DNA from: Atopsyche davidsoni
Taxonomy: Eukaryota > Arthropoda > Insecta > Trichoptera > Hydrobiosidae
Direction of reading: 5' to 3'
NCBI GenBank assembly: GCA_022113835.1
Contig: JAILWY010000005.1
Location: forward strand, 1,692,501-1,756,500
DNA: 64,000 bases
Positions 9,311-21,745 of the stretch are shown one piece after another; positions within the stretch are counted from its first letter, which is position 1, and every line of letters starts with the position of its first letter. The notes under the pieces were generated by a model that worked only from the letters and a program-made list of their open reading frames with translations, made no database searches and was not told where the DNA came from. A program made the position numbers and the translations under genes.

Positions 9311-11530
9311 TAAAGGTTAAACGTTTCCTAAAAAAAATATGTTGATCTAATCGAACCTACGACGCTACTAACAAATACTCATATTGTGTATTGAATTCGC
9401 ACGTTGGTGTAAGTAGGTGGGCTTTATTATTGAGAATGCTTTTTCCGTTAAAAATGATAATGATGCATTTTTGATTCGTCAAAAAGTAATTCAATTTATC
9501 CTAAAATACAAAACCATTAATTCCATACATTATAAGGTAAATAATGTGATTACGTTACATAGACGATTTATTGATATTTATAGCGCCCATTTGGCAATAA
9601 TAAAATGCAATAACACAACTGTTATCACTGTTTGATCATATAATTTATCAAGTATTATGTGCACCCTATTTCTAGCATAAAGAATGCACCAAGCACCGAG
9701 CCCCGGGGGTTACAGTGACCGCCGGTATTTTTTATTTGAGGGTTGGTTTCCCTCATCCCTTATTCCGGGCACGATGGTACTTCGCCTGGCCAGCGCCCGA
9801 CCACTATAAATAAGGTATTACATAAAAAACCGAACTCCTGAAATCGTATTTCTGCCTTTCTATCCAGCGACCACTACCGCCGCGAGCTTTGAGAGGGTTG
9901 CCGAATTTCGTTACTATGGGCTTCGTAGTGGGTTTTTAAAATTTTGCTTCAGTCGGTGCAATTTTGAAGTAACATTTTTCAGTTAACTGCAGAATAATTT
10001 GAACAAATTTACCATTTCAAAATTGAAATATTATACTACAATAATATCTACAATTACCGGTTAGTTTGGTTAGGTTTAAGTGTTTTTTTTTTTTTAAATT
10101 TGTTGATATATTTATACTGCTTTAAACTGCATTTATAGCATTCAACTATATGCTATACTCAGCTTTATTCAGCATTCTTGCAATTGAAATAAATTGTATA
10201 CTTTTAATTACACGTTACTTCTTTGATACTTTTTAATATAAGGTTTATATACGTTTAGATTTATATATAAGTGATTGCCAACTGAGTCTGCAGTACAACG
10301 TTCAAACAATGAAAACTTCTTTGCTATGAAACGTCGAATATCGCTTTTGTGTCCCTCAGTTTCTCTTGTACGTGACTGATTTATTACTGATTGCAAGATA
10401 TAAAAATCTAACAAAATGGCAAACACCCGCGCCTTGTAAGACCGAATAGCGCACACATGACTAATCTAGAACTTGGTATTACATTGTGCCTATCAAAGAC
10501 CATGTGCTTATGAGAAAATATTCTAAGCAATTATCAGATGCACCGATGACATTAATTTCGTCTAACAATACATCCGTACATATGAAATAATAACTTCTCG
10601 TTTTCTTGCCTTTTGAATACCTTTTGGAGGTCGAATAAATAAAGTTGCACAAAAACTGAATTTATTTACTATTCTATTAATAAAAAATATTTAGTAGGCT
10701 AAAAAAAGATTTCACACATACTGAAAAAAATTGAGTCATAACCTGAAACCGCAGATGTACCTCCACCTCCAGCGGTCGCCAACCCAGCGGCCCTCGCACG
10801 TCCCTCGCAGTAATTTTCATTCACTTTTATGGGTACCCGGCACTACATGGCGCGGGGCCCAATGACGCCGTCATTGTGTGTCTCGGACAGTCGCTTCGCA
10901 ATTTGGTGACAGTGGTAAAAACGGTTCGTGACGCCTGTCATCTGTCAGAAGGGTAGCCAGGGAGGGTGGAGGATATGGGGTGGATATCTACTGTTTTATT
11001 TATTTGTGGTTTATATTGAAAAACCTCATGCTATTATTCTGAATAAAACTTACTATTCAACATATTTAATGTGTTTAAGACCTTTCGACCAAGATTTAAT
11101 AGTCTCATCATTGCAACATTAATGACGTATTACCCAATTTTGTAACTCACACAGTCATATTTAACAGTTTATTTTATAGAAGGCATAACGCATAAAAAGC
11201 TTCATGTTATGGATCATTAGTGATTTATAATGTGTTTTTATTAATATTGAATAAGTAAATAAGTTACATTCATTCAAAAACATTTCATTATTTATTTTTC
11301 CATCCAAAAACATAAAATTTGACATGAATTCAATTCAATATTTTTGAAAAATTCAAATGGGTAAATAGCATTTCGGGTGATTGAATAAAGACAAAATTTT
11401 ACTGGCTTTGAGAAAAATTCAAATTCAGAGAAATATTTTTTGTATTCATTTTTAAAATTCTTATGATTAATTTATCATCCATGCCTAATAGGCACCGCTT
11501 TAAGCAAGGTATTTGAAATTTTACAAATAT
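9311..11530. other. Intergenic sequence with GC-rich islands near 9.7-9.9 and 10.75-10.98 kb
   Basis: No exon is supported. ORFs of 64-82 codons (9417-9635, 10208-10456, 10928-11122) show no domain. The island at 10745-10980 contains a perfect palindrome (separate entry) and no long reading frame. Confidence 0.35.
10860..10876. promoter_or_regulatory. 17-base perfect palindrome with two TGACG half-sites
   Basis: CAATGACG-C-CGTCATTG is symmetric about its central base and sits inside a GC-rich island. TGACG is the half-site of CREB/ATF-type bZIP factors, although the spacing differs from the classic TGACGTCA. It may be a protein-binding site; this is inference. Confidence 0.3.
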
Positions 11531-11719
11531 TTATATTAATATAATATTTCCACCGCGAGCCTTTGCCTTTTCAGACGTTTTCAACCCAGTGGGCGTGACG
11601 GGCGAAGGGGCCGCCAGACGGGCCCTTGATATTCCCGGCACGCGAGCCCCCGGGGGCGGTCCGTGGGTTGAGAGGCCCTGGAATTCAGTGCCGTGCAGGA
11701 GACGCTTGGAATCGGACAT
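11531..11719 (-). other. GC-rich ORF, possible unrecognised exon (62 codons)
   Basis: This is the most exon-like of the GC islands. The ATG has A at -3 and the reading frame is open through the whole island (about 11548-11719), rich in Pro, Gly, Arg and Ser. I recognise no domain, no signal peptide and no convincing splice donor at the island's end. It could equally be a chance ORF in GC-rich DNA. Confidence 0.15.
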
Positions 11720-11794
11720 GTTATTTTTAATAATGCACGAAGGACATTAGTAACTTTGGTTTTTGTTACGATTACTTTAACAATCTTATATAAA

Positions 11795-12079
11795 TATACT
11801 ATTGATTTTTTGTGAAGACCGTCTCACAGGAAGTACGATTTTGCCTATACAGGCTTACTGCAAGTCACACAATATTTAATTGGCATAATAAGTACATTGT
11901 TTCACATATAGGATATGATTGTTAAAAATTCTTGCCAAGTAAACAGTGATTCGTTGGCATAATTGGTAATGCACCGGCCATGTAAGCTAAGAATCCCACA
12001 CAAATCACGATGATACTTTTCTGAGAGTTTCTTTAATCATTTTTCAATATTTGAAAAAATGAACTTAATCATTATCAAT
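11795..12079 (+). repeat. tRNA-bearing repeat, copy B
   Basis: The left end carries the outer terminus TATACTATTGATTTT, then GTGAAGACCGTCTCAC, which forms a small hairpin. The core beginning TGCAAGTCACACAATATTTA follows, then a tRNA-like sequence and the inner arm ending TCATTATCAAT. The tRNA-like part (11948-12007) has lost 13 bases spanning the variable region and the T-stem. Confidence 0.75.
11948..12007 (+). pseudogene. Truncated tRNA-Thr-like sequence in copy B
   Basis: The 5' acceptor strand, D-arm and anticodon arm match copy A, but the segment from the end of the anticodon stem into the T-arm is deleted and box B is broken. It cannot form a cloverleaf. Confidence 0.6.
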
Positions 12080-12206
12080 CTTAAAAGCTATAAATATATA
12101 TTTGAGTTTGTGTGTGAGTAAAAATGTTCACCACGAACCGTCTAAAATTTTCGTTTATTCCACATTCCTATTATTGAAATACGTATACTGGTCAAATATA
12201 TGAATA

Positions 12207-12525
12207 CAGTAATACCCCGCTTTACGCGACCCCGTTATGCGCGGTTCCACTTTAACGCGAATTTAAAATTTCGCGTTAAAATGCATCGCATTACTCGAAT
12301 TTCTTATTTTTTTTTAGAGTGTGTATAAACATAATGTAGTCATTGACTTCTCATTAAAATTAAAAACAGCGTTGGGTGTTATGAAGATATTTTGCAAGAA
12401 CATAAAAGAAACGCTACGAAATGTATGCATGTTTAATCGTAAACCCCGATATACGCGAATATCGCTATATCGAATAACGCAATTTTTTCCGGAACGTATC
12501 TCTCGCGTAAATCGAGGTATTACTG
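12207..12525. mobile_element. pogo/Tigger-like MITE, copy 1 (319 bp)
   Basis: It begins CAGTAATACCCCGCTTTACG and ends with the inverted match GGTATTACTG, preceded by TA at 12205-12206. The right flank is TT, a probable mutation of the TA duplication. The CAG start, the CCCCGC...GCGCGG pattern in the terminal repeats and TA targeting are typical of pogo/Tigger elements of the Tc1/mariner superfamily. There is no transposase; the 72-codon ORF at 12321-12539 is non-coding MITE sequence. A second copy is at 40212-40589. Confidence 0.8.
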
Positions 12526-15500
12526 TTCAGAGATTTTAAAATATCTTTTTACAAAAACCACGCATTAAAAATGACCGCCATGGCTTCTATGCCCGTCGCT
12601 TTGGGATGTTTCATTTGGCTCTCCCTCTGTACAAAACGCAATTTCAAAATATTATAGAATCCGCACAAAGAGCTTTTTGTATGTAGAACTTCGGACTGTC
12701 TGCCCGATCTTAAATCTAATTTGCGAAATGTTTGAATCAGACAAGACGTGGTCTTTGTCTAGAAATATGTAAAATAATGCACAAAAATTCTTGTTATTTT
12801 GTTCAAAACACTTTTACTACGAACCCAAAAAAAAAAAAAAAAAAACAGTTGATAGTACTCATAGTCTTACATTTATAAAAAAATAAAATGCACATAAGTT
12901 GTAGATAACTGAAGTCCACACGAAAATGAACTTGTAAAAAAAATACGTTAAACATTCTCAAATAACTTTATAGTTAGCACAGTATTTTTTTTTTAATACA
13001 ATGAGTTTTATTTATTAAGAAATAGAACATTATTAGTTAAACCTTGTATATCCGATTAAGAAGCAGAAAGCTTTTTGTACACTAAAAATAAATGCAGTTT
13101 ATAATATAAGAAGCAAAACTATAAGTAGAATATTTTTTTATGCTTTTCTTGTCATAAATGTTAATATATTGTTTGGTTTATAGGTCTGCTGTGTTATAAG
13201 CGAATGCAAAGACGCCCTATTTGTGTAAAATGTATTGGAAAATTAATTGATTCACTTACTGGTACAAAGCAATCAATTAATACCATAACTGGGAATTTGC
13301 GTAAACAAACTAGTTTAGAATAGCGTATGGGATTATACGGCAAGGGCTGTAAAGATATCGGTTAAGTAAGTTATGAGACTGGTTTATCGTTATTAATTTA
13401 AAATTTACTATTATATTCGATGTTATTTATCCTAAAGAAGATTTTGAAATTCTAGTACATTTAGACAAAAATCAGGACAAGGTAGAACTTTTGTACATAT
13501 TTTTTTTTCTTTTTAAAATAACTTTTCAACTTATTTCTACCGATGATCAAGAGCAAATAAACAATAATATACTTGAGTTAAGAAAGTAAGCACTTTCAGT
13601 CTGGCCAGCACCAGTTTTCAATCAAATGTAAAAATATTATAACGCTTGACCCTAATGTCATTTGATAAAACATTCTTCTAATAATAAAACTAATTTTTCT
13701 AAAAAAAATTACGAAAACCATATTAAAATGTACTGAACCATTTGAAAAGTTAATTCAATAAAAAAACTGTTAATTTAATTCAAGGGAAATGCAATAAAAA
13801 ACTATATCCATCGATTCGCACAAAATTTATGACTCAGCCGGCATTATAAGTCTTAATTTTAAGTAAGAAAGTTTTCTTAATGTACTTAGAGAAAAAAAGT
13901 ATATTTAAGTTTATTCCCCTAATCGAGAAAGTTTGTTTGAAACATTGCAAAGAAATTTCCCAATAAACTATAAATCAAGTACAATGAAGTCGGCTGCCCT
14001 CAGGGTTGCTGCTGCTGGTATCCACTGGAGGAAACTTTATCGATTTTATTAAAATATCGATCTTATTTCTTTCATTTAACACCATTTATTAAGTCCTTGT
14101 AAAACATTAGAGTCGTATTTGTTTTTTTAGCAAGCTTTAATTTAATTTTTTTTAAGCGTGTAGCCAATACTCATGCATGCTAAATAAATATTTGAATTGC
14201 GCAGTTGTATGAAATTTATAGGTAATAAATGTGGATTTACTCAATATAAATTAAAATGATTCTAATAAACATCGTCTAAGTGTGAACGATATGTTTTTTT
14301 TGATATAATATTATATTTCATGTATTAAAAAAAATAAGTATTAAAAATACCTCTTTTTTAAGAATAAACATAAAATATATTTTACATAATTTTCATATTA
14401 TGCGGCAACCCTAACAGGGAGTCAGGCTATCTTAAGTTTGCTTAACTCGCATTAATATCGATGTTTGCACACATTTTTCCTGTTTGTGATATATTTAGAT
14501 GAACGTACTAAGTTTTTTAACCGTCGCTCTGTATGGCTTCCTGCTTAAGAATAACCCTAAAGAACTTTATAAATATTTTTAGCATCGATCGATTAAGGAA
14601 ATTGAAAATAAAACTCCAAAACGATTTTAAAATTAAAATAATTTTAACGATTGTAAAGAAAATATTTAAGCAATCGATTCTCACATGAAACGACGGGAAA
14701 TATTTGCCATACGTATTGGATTCGACTCCACACTTCTGCGACTATCATGTCCCGGCGTTTTTGTTGTTTGAACGTATTTATCATCGATACTTATAGAAAA
14801 ATTTAACAATCACTATATTTTGATGCAAAACTGGTAGACATATCCGAAGCTCAAGCTTTTAAGTTCAATTTATTTTTTATTAATTTTCAATTTACTTCAC
14901 ATGCACTGTCATCCATCTAATGCGTTTTTTTCACATCATCGTCTGAATCGGATGCATTTTCAAACATATCGATAAATCATTCACTACAATCCCAAGTTTT
15001 TACTATTCACACAACGTTTGACCATCGGCAGAAAATATTGACATGTCCAAATCGTTTTTCGCAGAGCAAACACACCGGGTCGTGTTGATTTATCCGGGGC
15101 GGGTTGCGCGAGGGCGCGGGGAGACTGAAGCCATCAATTAGGTGCTGAAACGCCATTCAATGGATGTTCCATAAATCTAATGCAAGCCTTCAATGGCCGT
15201 GTGAATGCAATCGGACATTTCCGTCAAAAGCTTCCTGCGATGCAATGTAAGTACGAATAGATTTATTAAGCTTTCAGTTTGTTTTAAACCCTCTCATTGT
15301 CCAAATACATATTTTCGTTCAAATACGTAAAAATTAAGTGGATATGATATAACACGTATTTTATAAATGATCCCAAATTATTAATATATATTTTCTATTT
15401 TATTTTTTTTATTCTGATATGATATGCTATGCGCTGTCAAATAGAAATGTATTGACAAGGTTTGATGGTTTCTCAAATGTTCAGTGCGTCCTTTGATTTT

Positions 15501-16158
15501 TGTACTAACGTTTTGGCCTTGGTACTGAATCACGATCAAAGAGTGGTTTAATTAAAAGAAATTAAAAATCATTGAAATACATCGTTAAGCACACTATAGG
15601 TACTAACCATAAAATAAAAAATTAAATTCTTGTTACCTGTCTCCAGATTATCTTTTCATATTTCAATTATTTCTTCAATTTGTATTAATACCCAAGATAA
15701 CAGCAGCAAGCATACTTGTGCGTAAGTGCCTTAATTAAAGATAACATTAGACAAATAGCTAGGAGATATTTTTTCACCTATAAATCCACAGAACACCTGC
15801 CATCGTGCAATAACCCTTAAGATAGCAAGCTGATGTCTTTGTTACTTTAGTTTTTGGTTTAATCAATTAGGCCGATATTTGCTCGCGTGCGGAGGGTCCA
15901 TAAGGCGACTTAAGCCAATTTGTCGATAAAGATTAATGCCATCGATAAAGTATAATGTTTGTAATGAAGTAGAATTTGTATTGGGGATTCGTCCGTGGAA
16001 ATAAAAAATGAATGATTGTTTGAGCATTTACACGATTTAATTTGAATTTATTTATTTATTATTTCCAATAACTATCGGCAATTCTTTGTAATGCTAAAAA
16101 AATGGTATAATATTTTTTAATTTGAAGATAGTAGTATGATTATTTAGTGCAGGTGTAA
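12526..16158. other. AT-rich sequence, no gene recognised
   Basis: Holds a 19-base A run at 12827-12845 and a small GC-rich patch at 15060-15130. No ORF above 60 codons has a domain, and I see no transposon ends. Confidence 0.4.
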
Positions 16159-16311
16159 TCTATCTATATATATAAAACACTAAAAATGTTTGTTAGTCCG
16201 CTATAGGCTTTGAAACCGTACGACCGACGAGCCCCACACCGTGTTTATTTGAAAGCCAAAAATACCGAAAGTAATCAAGACCACTAAAATTATAAAAATT
16301 GATTATCAAAT

Positions 16312-16747
16312 TTGGTTTATTCAATTAAGAAAAATCCCATACAAAAGTTTCCAATTCATAAAAGGAACTGCCATTTTCGCGTATTGCATATACGCGAAAA
16401 TGTCTTGAAGCTGGCTGCCTGCATGGCTACCAATCGAGAAATACTGATATTGATGTTTGTAAATATTAGAATGAACTTGCCGTTACAGGCTGCCGAACTT
16501 ACGGAACAGAATTAGGTCGATTTTTGATATTTTCCATACAAAAATTTTCAACATCTGTAAAGTGGACATCGTTCCTCGCAAAAAATTGAAAAAAGAACAT
16601 TGTGAAGATCGCGCGGACAGATCGTACGGACTTTCAAAACAAAATCACTATCTGTCATTCACAACGTGTTTTATCACAATGAGTTTGTCTGTTTATATAT
16701 GGGAAAAAAATTATTATACGAAAATATTCGTATTACAAGTTTCGTCT
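16312..16747 (+). other. Helitron 5' interior, no assignable domain
   Basis: ORFs of 67 codons (16312-16515) and the first part of a 105-codon frame (from 16562) lie here. I cannot align them with the Helitron N-terminus or with the HUH nuclease histidine motif, so this part may be degraded or rearranged. Confidence 0.3.
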
Positions 16748-17274
16748 ATTGAAAAAATTATTCCAACTCAAATCGACATCGATCTTATATCTGCTGAACA
16801 CCCGCATCAACGTGAAGATCTGATACTTTTTGACGTTGTTTGTAAGAACATCACGGCCCACGCGGAGTGTTGCATATGAATTCGCCTCGCATAAAAGACG
16901 GCAAATGCACGAAAAGATATCCACGCGATTTGATCGATGAAACTCAAACTGGTCTACGAAAGCCAGAAGATGGAGGATACACCACCACCATTAAATTAAG
17001 AAACGTCGATATTGACATTGATAACATATGGATTGTTCCATACAGTCCAATACTGTAAAAAACATTTCAATCATATATCAATGTGGAACACTGCAACTCC
17101 GTGAAATTCATATGCAAGGACATATGCAAATATGTTAACAAAGGCAGTGATATGGCAGTGTTTGAGCTTTCAAATCGAAACTATGAAATCACTCAATTTC
17201 AGATGGGTCGCAGTAATGAAGCTGCCTGGCGAATTCTTGGTTTCAGTATTCACGAACGATATCCAACTATTATA
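16748..17274 (+). pseudogene. Helitron Rep-region remnant
   Basis: The first part (16748-16870) reads DLISAEHPHQREDLILFDVV, similar to the SAE-P motif of Helitron proteins. A frameshift leads to the second part (from 16867) with DGKCTKRYPRDLIDETQTG, IWIVPYSPIL, an in-frame stop at 17056, then INVEHCNSVKFI, KYVNKGSD and ITQFQMGRSNEAAWRI. The order matches Helitron Rep-helicase proteins. In the expected KYICKYVNKG-type block the first tyrosine reads Asp (KDICKYVNKG), so even the paired catalytic tyrosines look broken. Confidence 0.85.
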
Positions 17275-17334
17275 TAACTGTGATATATAACTGATATCAA
17301 GTACAAATCGATTGACACAGTGAGGAACAAGCTG

Positions 17335-17618
17335 TCAACTATCCAAAAGAGTTTTTTTTAACTCTTTGGAACCATCTGGAATGCCACCACATATCTTAAC
17401 TTTAAAAGTTGGTTCACCGATGCACATTCGCAACTTAGATCCACCTAAATTGTGCTGTTGTGATAACTATCAACAAGGCTCACGGCCAATCACTAAGTAT
17501 TGCTGGTTTGAACATAGAAAATTCCTGTTTTTCGCAAAATCCATGTTGCGTTTAGAGTTGGAACGCCGAAAAGACTTTATGTTTACACACCTACGGAAAA
17601 AACTCAATATATCCGCTA
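17335..17618 (+). pseudogene. Helitron Pif1-type helicase C-terminal remnant
   Basis: YPKEF at 17338-17352 runs into a T-tract frameshift; LEPSGMPPH and LTLKVGSPM follow, then NLDPPKLC (from 17366). After a deletion and frame change come LNIENSC (17508-17528) and VGTPKRLYVYTP (from 17557), ending at TAG 17616-17618. These are the last conserved blocks of Helitron helicases. The S-H-G-Q-L-Y motif VI area is destroyed. Confidence 0.85.
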
Positions 17619-17736
17619 GCATTAAGATAAAAAGTTAATATATAAACAAAATTTCCTTTTTTTTTTTTTTTGAACAAATAAAACAAGTATTCTTTTTCTT
17701 TATTTAGCGCAGTAGAACGCGCCGGGTATCCGCTAG

Positions 17737-19770
17737 TAATATATAGAATTTCATAAATAAAAGTATTCAGATAGTATATATAAACTGAAAAAAAACGATA
17801 ATTTTGGCTTGAGCCCATTTAGTAAAAATATATTTTATCTGATTATTTCAGTACAGTTAACCCAGCACGCGTCTGGACTTTTGATCTCATCGTTAATTAA
17901 CTTTATCATCGAATTATCTCGAAAATAAAGCAACACCGAGGGTTCCTACGAAGGCTAGTTGATACCACATGCATGGGGCAGTGAAATTGGTTCAGTAAGA
18001 TAAAGTTTATATTCAATGCTTGACTGTCTTTTGAAGAATGCCGAAGCATCACGCACTACCAAAAATGTTGGAATACTGCGTTTTTTAATGCCATGCCTTT
18101 TTTTTCTTAGTTTACCTACGGTTCAATAAATTCCGTGAAAATGATCATATAACCGGGATCGAAACGTCAAGAAGCTCAAGATGAGGCTTAACACTCAAGA
18201 ACGCAGCATAAGAAAAATGTACTTTTATTACCCAAATACTTCTCAATACTAGAATCAGATTAATTTTGAAAGTTTTGTATGTTTGAAAAAATAATTTCCT
18301 AACCATTAGCTATTCATATATTAGCTTAAGACTTCATAAGATTTAGTTTCTGAAGAAATCTTATTACATCGAAAGTGCACATAGCCAAAAATAGTCACAA
18401 CTACCTAGCAGTTTGATTCTTCGTGTTTGCTGTTTGTAAATGAAGCAGGTCTGTAGTGTATAAGTTTTTATATATATTTATTAAAAGAAAATTTCATGTT
18501 TTTCCGTTTTGTATTATAAGCTTTTGAAATTAATTATCTCTATAATGCAGGGCAGGGCGTTTCTGTCGCGCAGCTGATGTATTAAAAAGTGGATTTGTCA
18601 GGCAGGAATGGTGCGATTTGGTGGGCACTGGAAAGCGTTTGTGGTATTAGAGACATGGTCAAATTTGAATGATTAATAGGGTCCGGTAATTGAGACATTA
18701 TATCACAGAGAGACAAATAAATCGAATGAACGAATCCACTGCATGCTGATGGACTAATGCGAATAGAGGCAGTGCAATTATACGGTTCAAATTGTATGCG
18801 ATCACTAAACCTGCAGTATAGCTCGTATTATGCAGAGACATGTACTAGCCAGGCTTAGGTGAGCCATATTTAATGACGACATAGTCTCGTTTTTAATGCT
18901 TTGGCTTTATAGATACTTGTTATGACACTAAATCGGGATATTTGTAAATCTGGTTTAGCAATGGACTGTATCCGAATATGTATACATCCGTGGTGTACTG
19001 TTCATACTGGCAATAATCGATTGATATTCCTACAACTTACTTAACCATAAAAATTCAAACATTTATTTACTGTACTTTTTGTGTAAAAAAAACATTTTTT
19101 TAGGTGACCACTCTTGCTAAGTCTCTAGTCGAGTGAAAATGTTCAAATCAAAAAAATAAAAAGAAGGAACATCGCTTAAAATATTCTTTACAGTAATTAT
19201 TTGAAAAAAAGCATTTATTATTTTATTTATAATAAAATAGCTTTAGTAACGTGCATTTCATATGCAGATATTCGCGATGACAAGCTTTTGTCGTGATGTT
19301 TCCAGCGCAGGTATAAGTCAGGATTTATGACCTTTTCGGTTGAATAGCAGTTTATGAAAGCATAATAAAGTCTACGCATAAAGATTACAATCAAGCAATA
19401 AAAAATAGCCGACATTCAACGACACGAAAATATACGCAAAACATAGAGCACATTTGATTGACTGGGCCCTATTGATTTACAGGGATGAAAATATAGCCTT
19501 TGAAATATTTATTATCTATGAAACTATTCATAAATGGCATTAAAATCGCTAAGTTAAACATTTATTTTGTATTTATGTTGCAACTTTATTTAATACAAGA
19601 TAATTAAATACAAGAAAATTAAAGCACCAAATATCCCAGTTTAGAGTCGTTCTACATATCAGAAAAATAAATCAAAGTAATATTTTCCATCCATAAAAAT
19701 CTGAAATACGAAATTTGTAGTTAGTAAGATTAAACATCATACAAAATACAGTTTTTTTTTAAATCCGGTA
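17737..19770. other. Intergenic sequence, no gene recognised
   Basis: No ORF with a domain. The part near 18540-18850 is less AT-rich and looks like unique sequence rather than repeat. I see no transposon ends. Confidence 0.35.
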
Positions 19771-20244
19771 CTATTTTTCAGGATTATTGCATACTGTATT
19801 CACCACCGGAGTATGTGTATTCAATACATAAAATATGACGAATATGTTATTATCAGGGCTTTTGCACGCGATAGTCGTAAAAATCGGCGGATGAATTAAA
19901 AATATATAATGGCCACACGTACGAAGGAGACGGAAGCTGTCGTGTGATATTTTTTTACGCGGGTGTGAAAGAGACGGATTGCTCAAAGATTTGTGCAAAT
20001 CAGCAAGTACGATTTGTTCGTACGGCGAGCTCTTTGTTCGGGCAAAACGCAACATGTGTTTGTATCGACGGGATACACTGAGAGAGTCGTAAATATATAT
20101 TATTATTATTTTATATATAAAAAAATTAAATCTAAAGTAATGATCAAAATAAAGTAGCTTGTCTTTAAGACCACAATTTAATCTTTTAATTATCTTATAA
20201 GGAAAATAGGTATTTTTAAATGTGTGATTGTATTTATTTGTCAT
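19771..20244 (-). other. 157-codon ORF, unrecognised, of doubtful coding status
   Basis: The C-terminal two thirds (bases about 20090-19850) are less AT-rich and read RRYKHMLRFARTKSSPYEQI and so on. The N-terminal third is low-complexity Tyr/Ile/Phe-rich sequence from AT-rich DNA. I recognise no domain, signal peptide or membrane anchor. The GC-richer segment may be a repeat fragment or a short exon. The ORF length alone is weak evidence. Confidence 0.15.
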
Positions 20245-20393
20245 GAAAGTTCATTGATAAAAAATCACATTGATAGGAAATAATAACATCGTTTTTGGCT
20301 TCCAAGAGCTCAAAGTCAGACAAAGCCCCCTTAAAATAATATTTTTACGATTTTAAGTAAAAGTAGTGTTAGTACACTGAAGTTGTGACCCGT
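20245..20393. other. Short spacer, nothing recognised
   Basis: AT-rich, no ORF or repeat signal. Confidence 0.3.
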
Positions 20394-20640
20394 AGGTATG
20401 TTAACCTGTACATGAAACGAGAGATAATCGGCTTGAAAGCGGTAGGGAAAAGCGGAGATCAGGTGAGTCGAGGCTTGCGTGTCAGGCCTCAATAAGACTC
20501 GCGACTAATTAGTGCAGGTAATGCGATACCTACCTGTCCCGGAGGACACCTTTATTCGCTGATTAAGTAATCATGAAACGATTTAATTCAACACGCCTCG
20601 TTGAAAGTTGGAGCCTTTAATTAATTGTTACGAGTCAAAA
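20394..20640. promoter_or_regulatory. Candidate cis-regulatory element
   Basis: A non-coding, balanced-composition island with clustered binding-type motifs: CTAATTAG at 20504-20511 (homeodomain), CAGGTA at 20515-20520 and its inverse TACCTG at 20531-20536 (Snail/ZEB-type E2 boxes), and TTAATTAATTG near 20621-20631. The clustering suggests an enhancer. It is inference from motif density. Confidence 0.25.
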
Positions 20641-21404
20641 GAGTAATGCATTTGTATGTATATGCATATATGGATAAAAGAAAATTCTAATTAAAATATT
20701 CTGAATTGTTTTGAACTGATCACAATTGCATACATTCAAAGATAATTCAATTAGATTTAATGCAATATTTTATACAGATCTCTTATATGAACAGGTCTAA
20801 TACCATTCTAAAATATTATTAATTCATACCGTGTTACTACGAGATACGAACACAGTGCTAAAACCCAATATTAAGTTTCATTTTTAAAAATATTGATTTA
20901 AGAGTCATAAAGGGAAATGAAGTATGTTTAATACAAAATAAAAATGAATTCTGTAGATTCTTTTGAATCTAATTGAGTTGTTGAAATGTTTTTGAATGGA
21001 AACCGTGTTATGAGAATACCACGTTATAAGAGAGTTAAGTTTGCCTGAAAAAATACTGCAAATTTACTTTTATATACCTAATATCAAGTTATGAACTTTC
21101 TTTCGTCTAGTTTCTAAATAAAGTCTGAGAAACTAAGCTTTGCAATACAGATAATAAGTTTAAACAACATATAATAAATTCAAAGTCAATGTTGCTATGT
21201 CAGTAGTAAAAGACTTATATGTTTGCTATCACATTATTTAAAAATAAACCAATTTTATACGAAGGTTATCAGATAAACTGAAACAATTCAAAAAGTAGAC
21301 ACTTTTTTATAACAAAACACATCCAAACACAATAAAGCAGATCACGAAAAAATATATTTTCGAAGTAGTTTATTTTTTACTCAGTCTCGAATAAACTATC
21401 GGGC
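20641..21404. other. AT-rich spacer, nothing recognised
   Basis: No ORF, transposon end or repeat is seen. Confidence 0.35.
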
Positions 21405-21745
21405 ATGTGTGAATCTTATGTAAATGCCACAGTTTTTTGCAAAAAGACCAAGAAAAGGCGGTCTTCGTTGCCAAAAAAGGCCTCGGCCGCAGCCCGCATG
21501 CGAGCCTCCTTGTACACAAAAGCGGAGGTGCGTCTCGTTTTAAAATTCATGTTTTTAGCCTTTGGTGTTACATGCAAATGCGAGATACGCGGCCGTACAG
21601 ACGTTTCAATAAGATTGTATGGGGCAGGGGCGCTCAACCAAACGACCGCGAGCTTTCAGATGTACATGGATTTTTGAAACCTTTATTTAAACAAACGACA
21701 AAATGCATGAAGCATGCAACTGAGAGATATTTGAAATCGTCATAG
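21405..21745. other. GC-rich island with three overlapping short ORFs and a POU octamer
   Basis: ORFs of 90 (21405-21677, plus), 102 (21437-21745, plus) and 73 codons (21416-21637, minus) overlap. That is what GC-rich, stop-poor DNA gives by chance. None shows a domain. ATGCAAAT, the POU octamer site, occurs at 21572-21579 inside the island. A conserved non-coding element is a better guess than a gene. Confidence 0.3.

Larger units (their letters stand above)
16159..17736 (+). mobile_element. Decayed Helitron, rolling-circle transposon (1,578 bp)
   Basis: The 5' end is TCTATCTATATATATAAAAC directly after an A. The 3' end is CCGGGTATCCGCTAG directly before a T, fitting Helitron insertion between A and T with a CTRR end. 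A GCGC stem at 17707-17722 is a candidate 3' hairpin. Inside are remnants of the Rep region (16748-17274) and of the Pif1-type helicase (17335-17618) in the correct order, with the middle of the protein deleted. Frameshifts and stops make it non-autonomous. Confidence 0.9.

Noticed and set aside
12321..12539. 72-codon ORF
   Set aside because: Lies in the interior and right end of the pogo-like MITE, which has no coding capacity.
21405..21745. Overlapping ORFs of 90, 102 and 73 codons
   Set aside because: Same compositional effect; no domain, so treated as a non-coding island.
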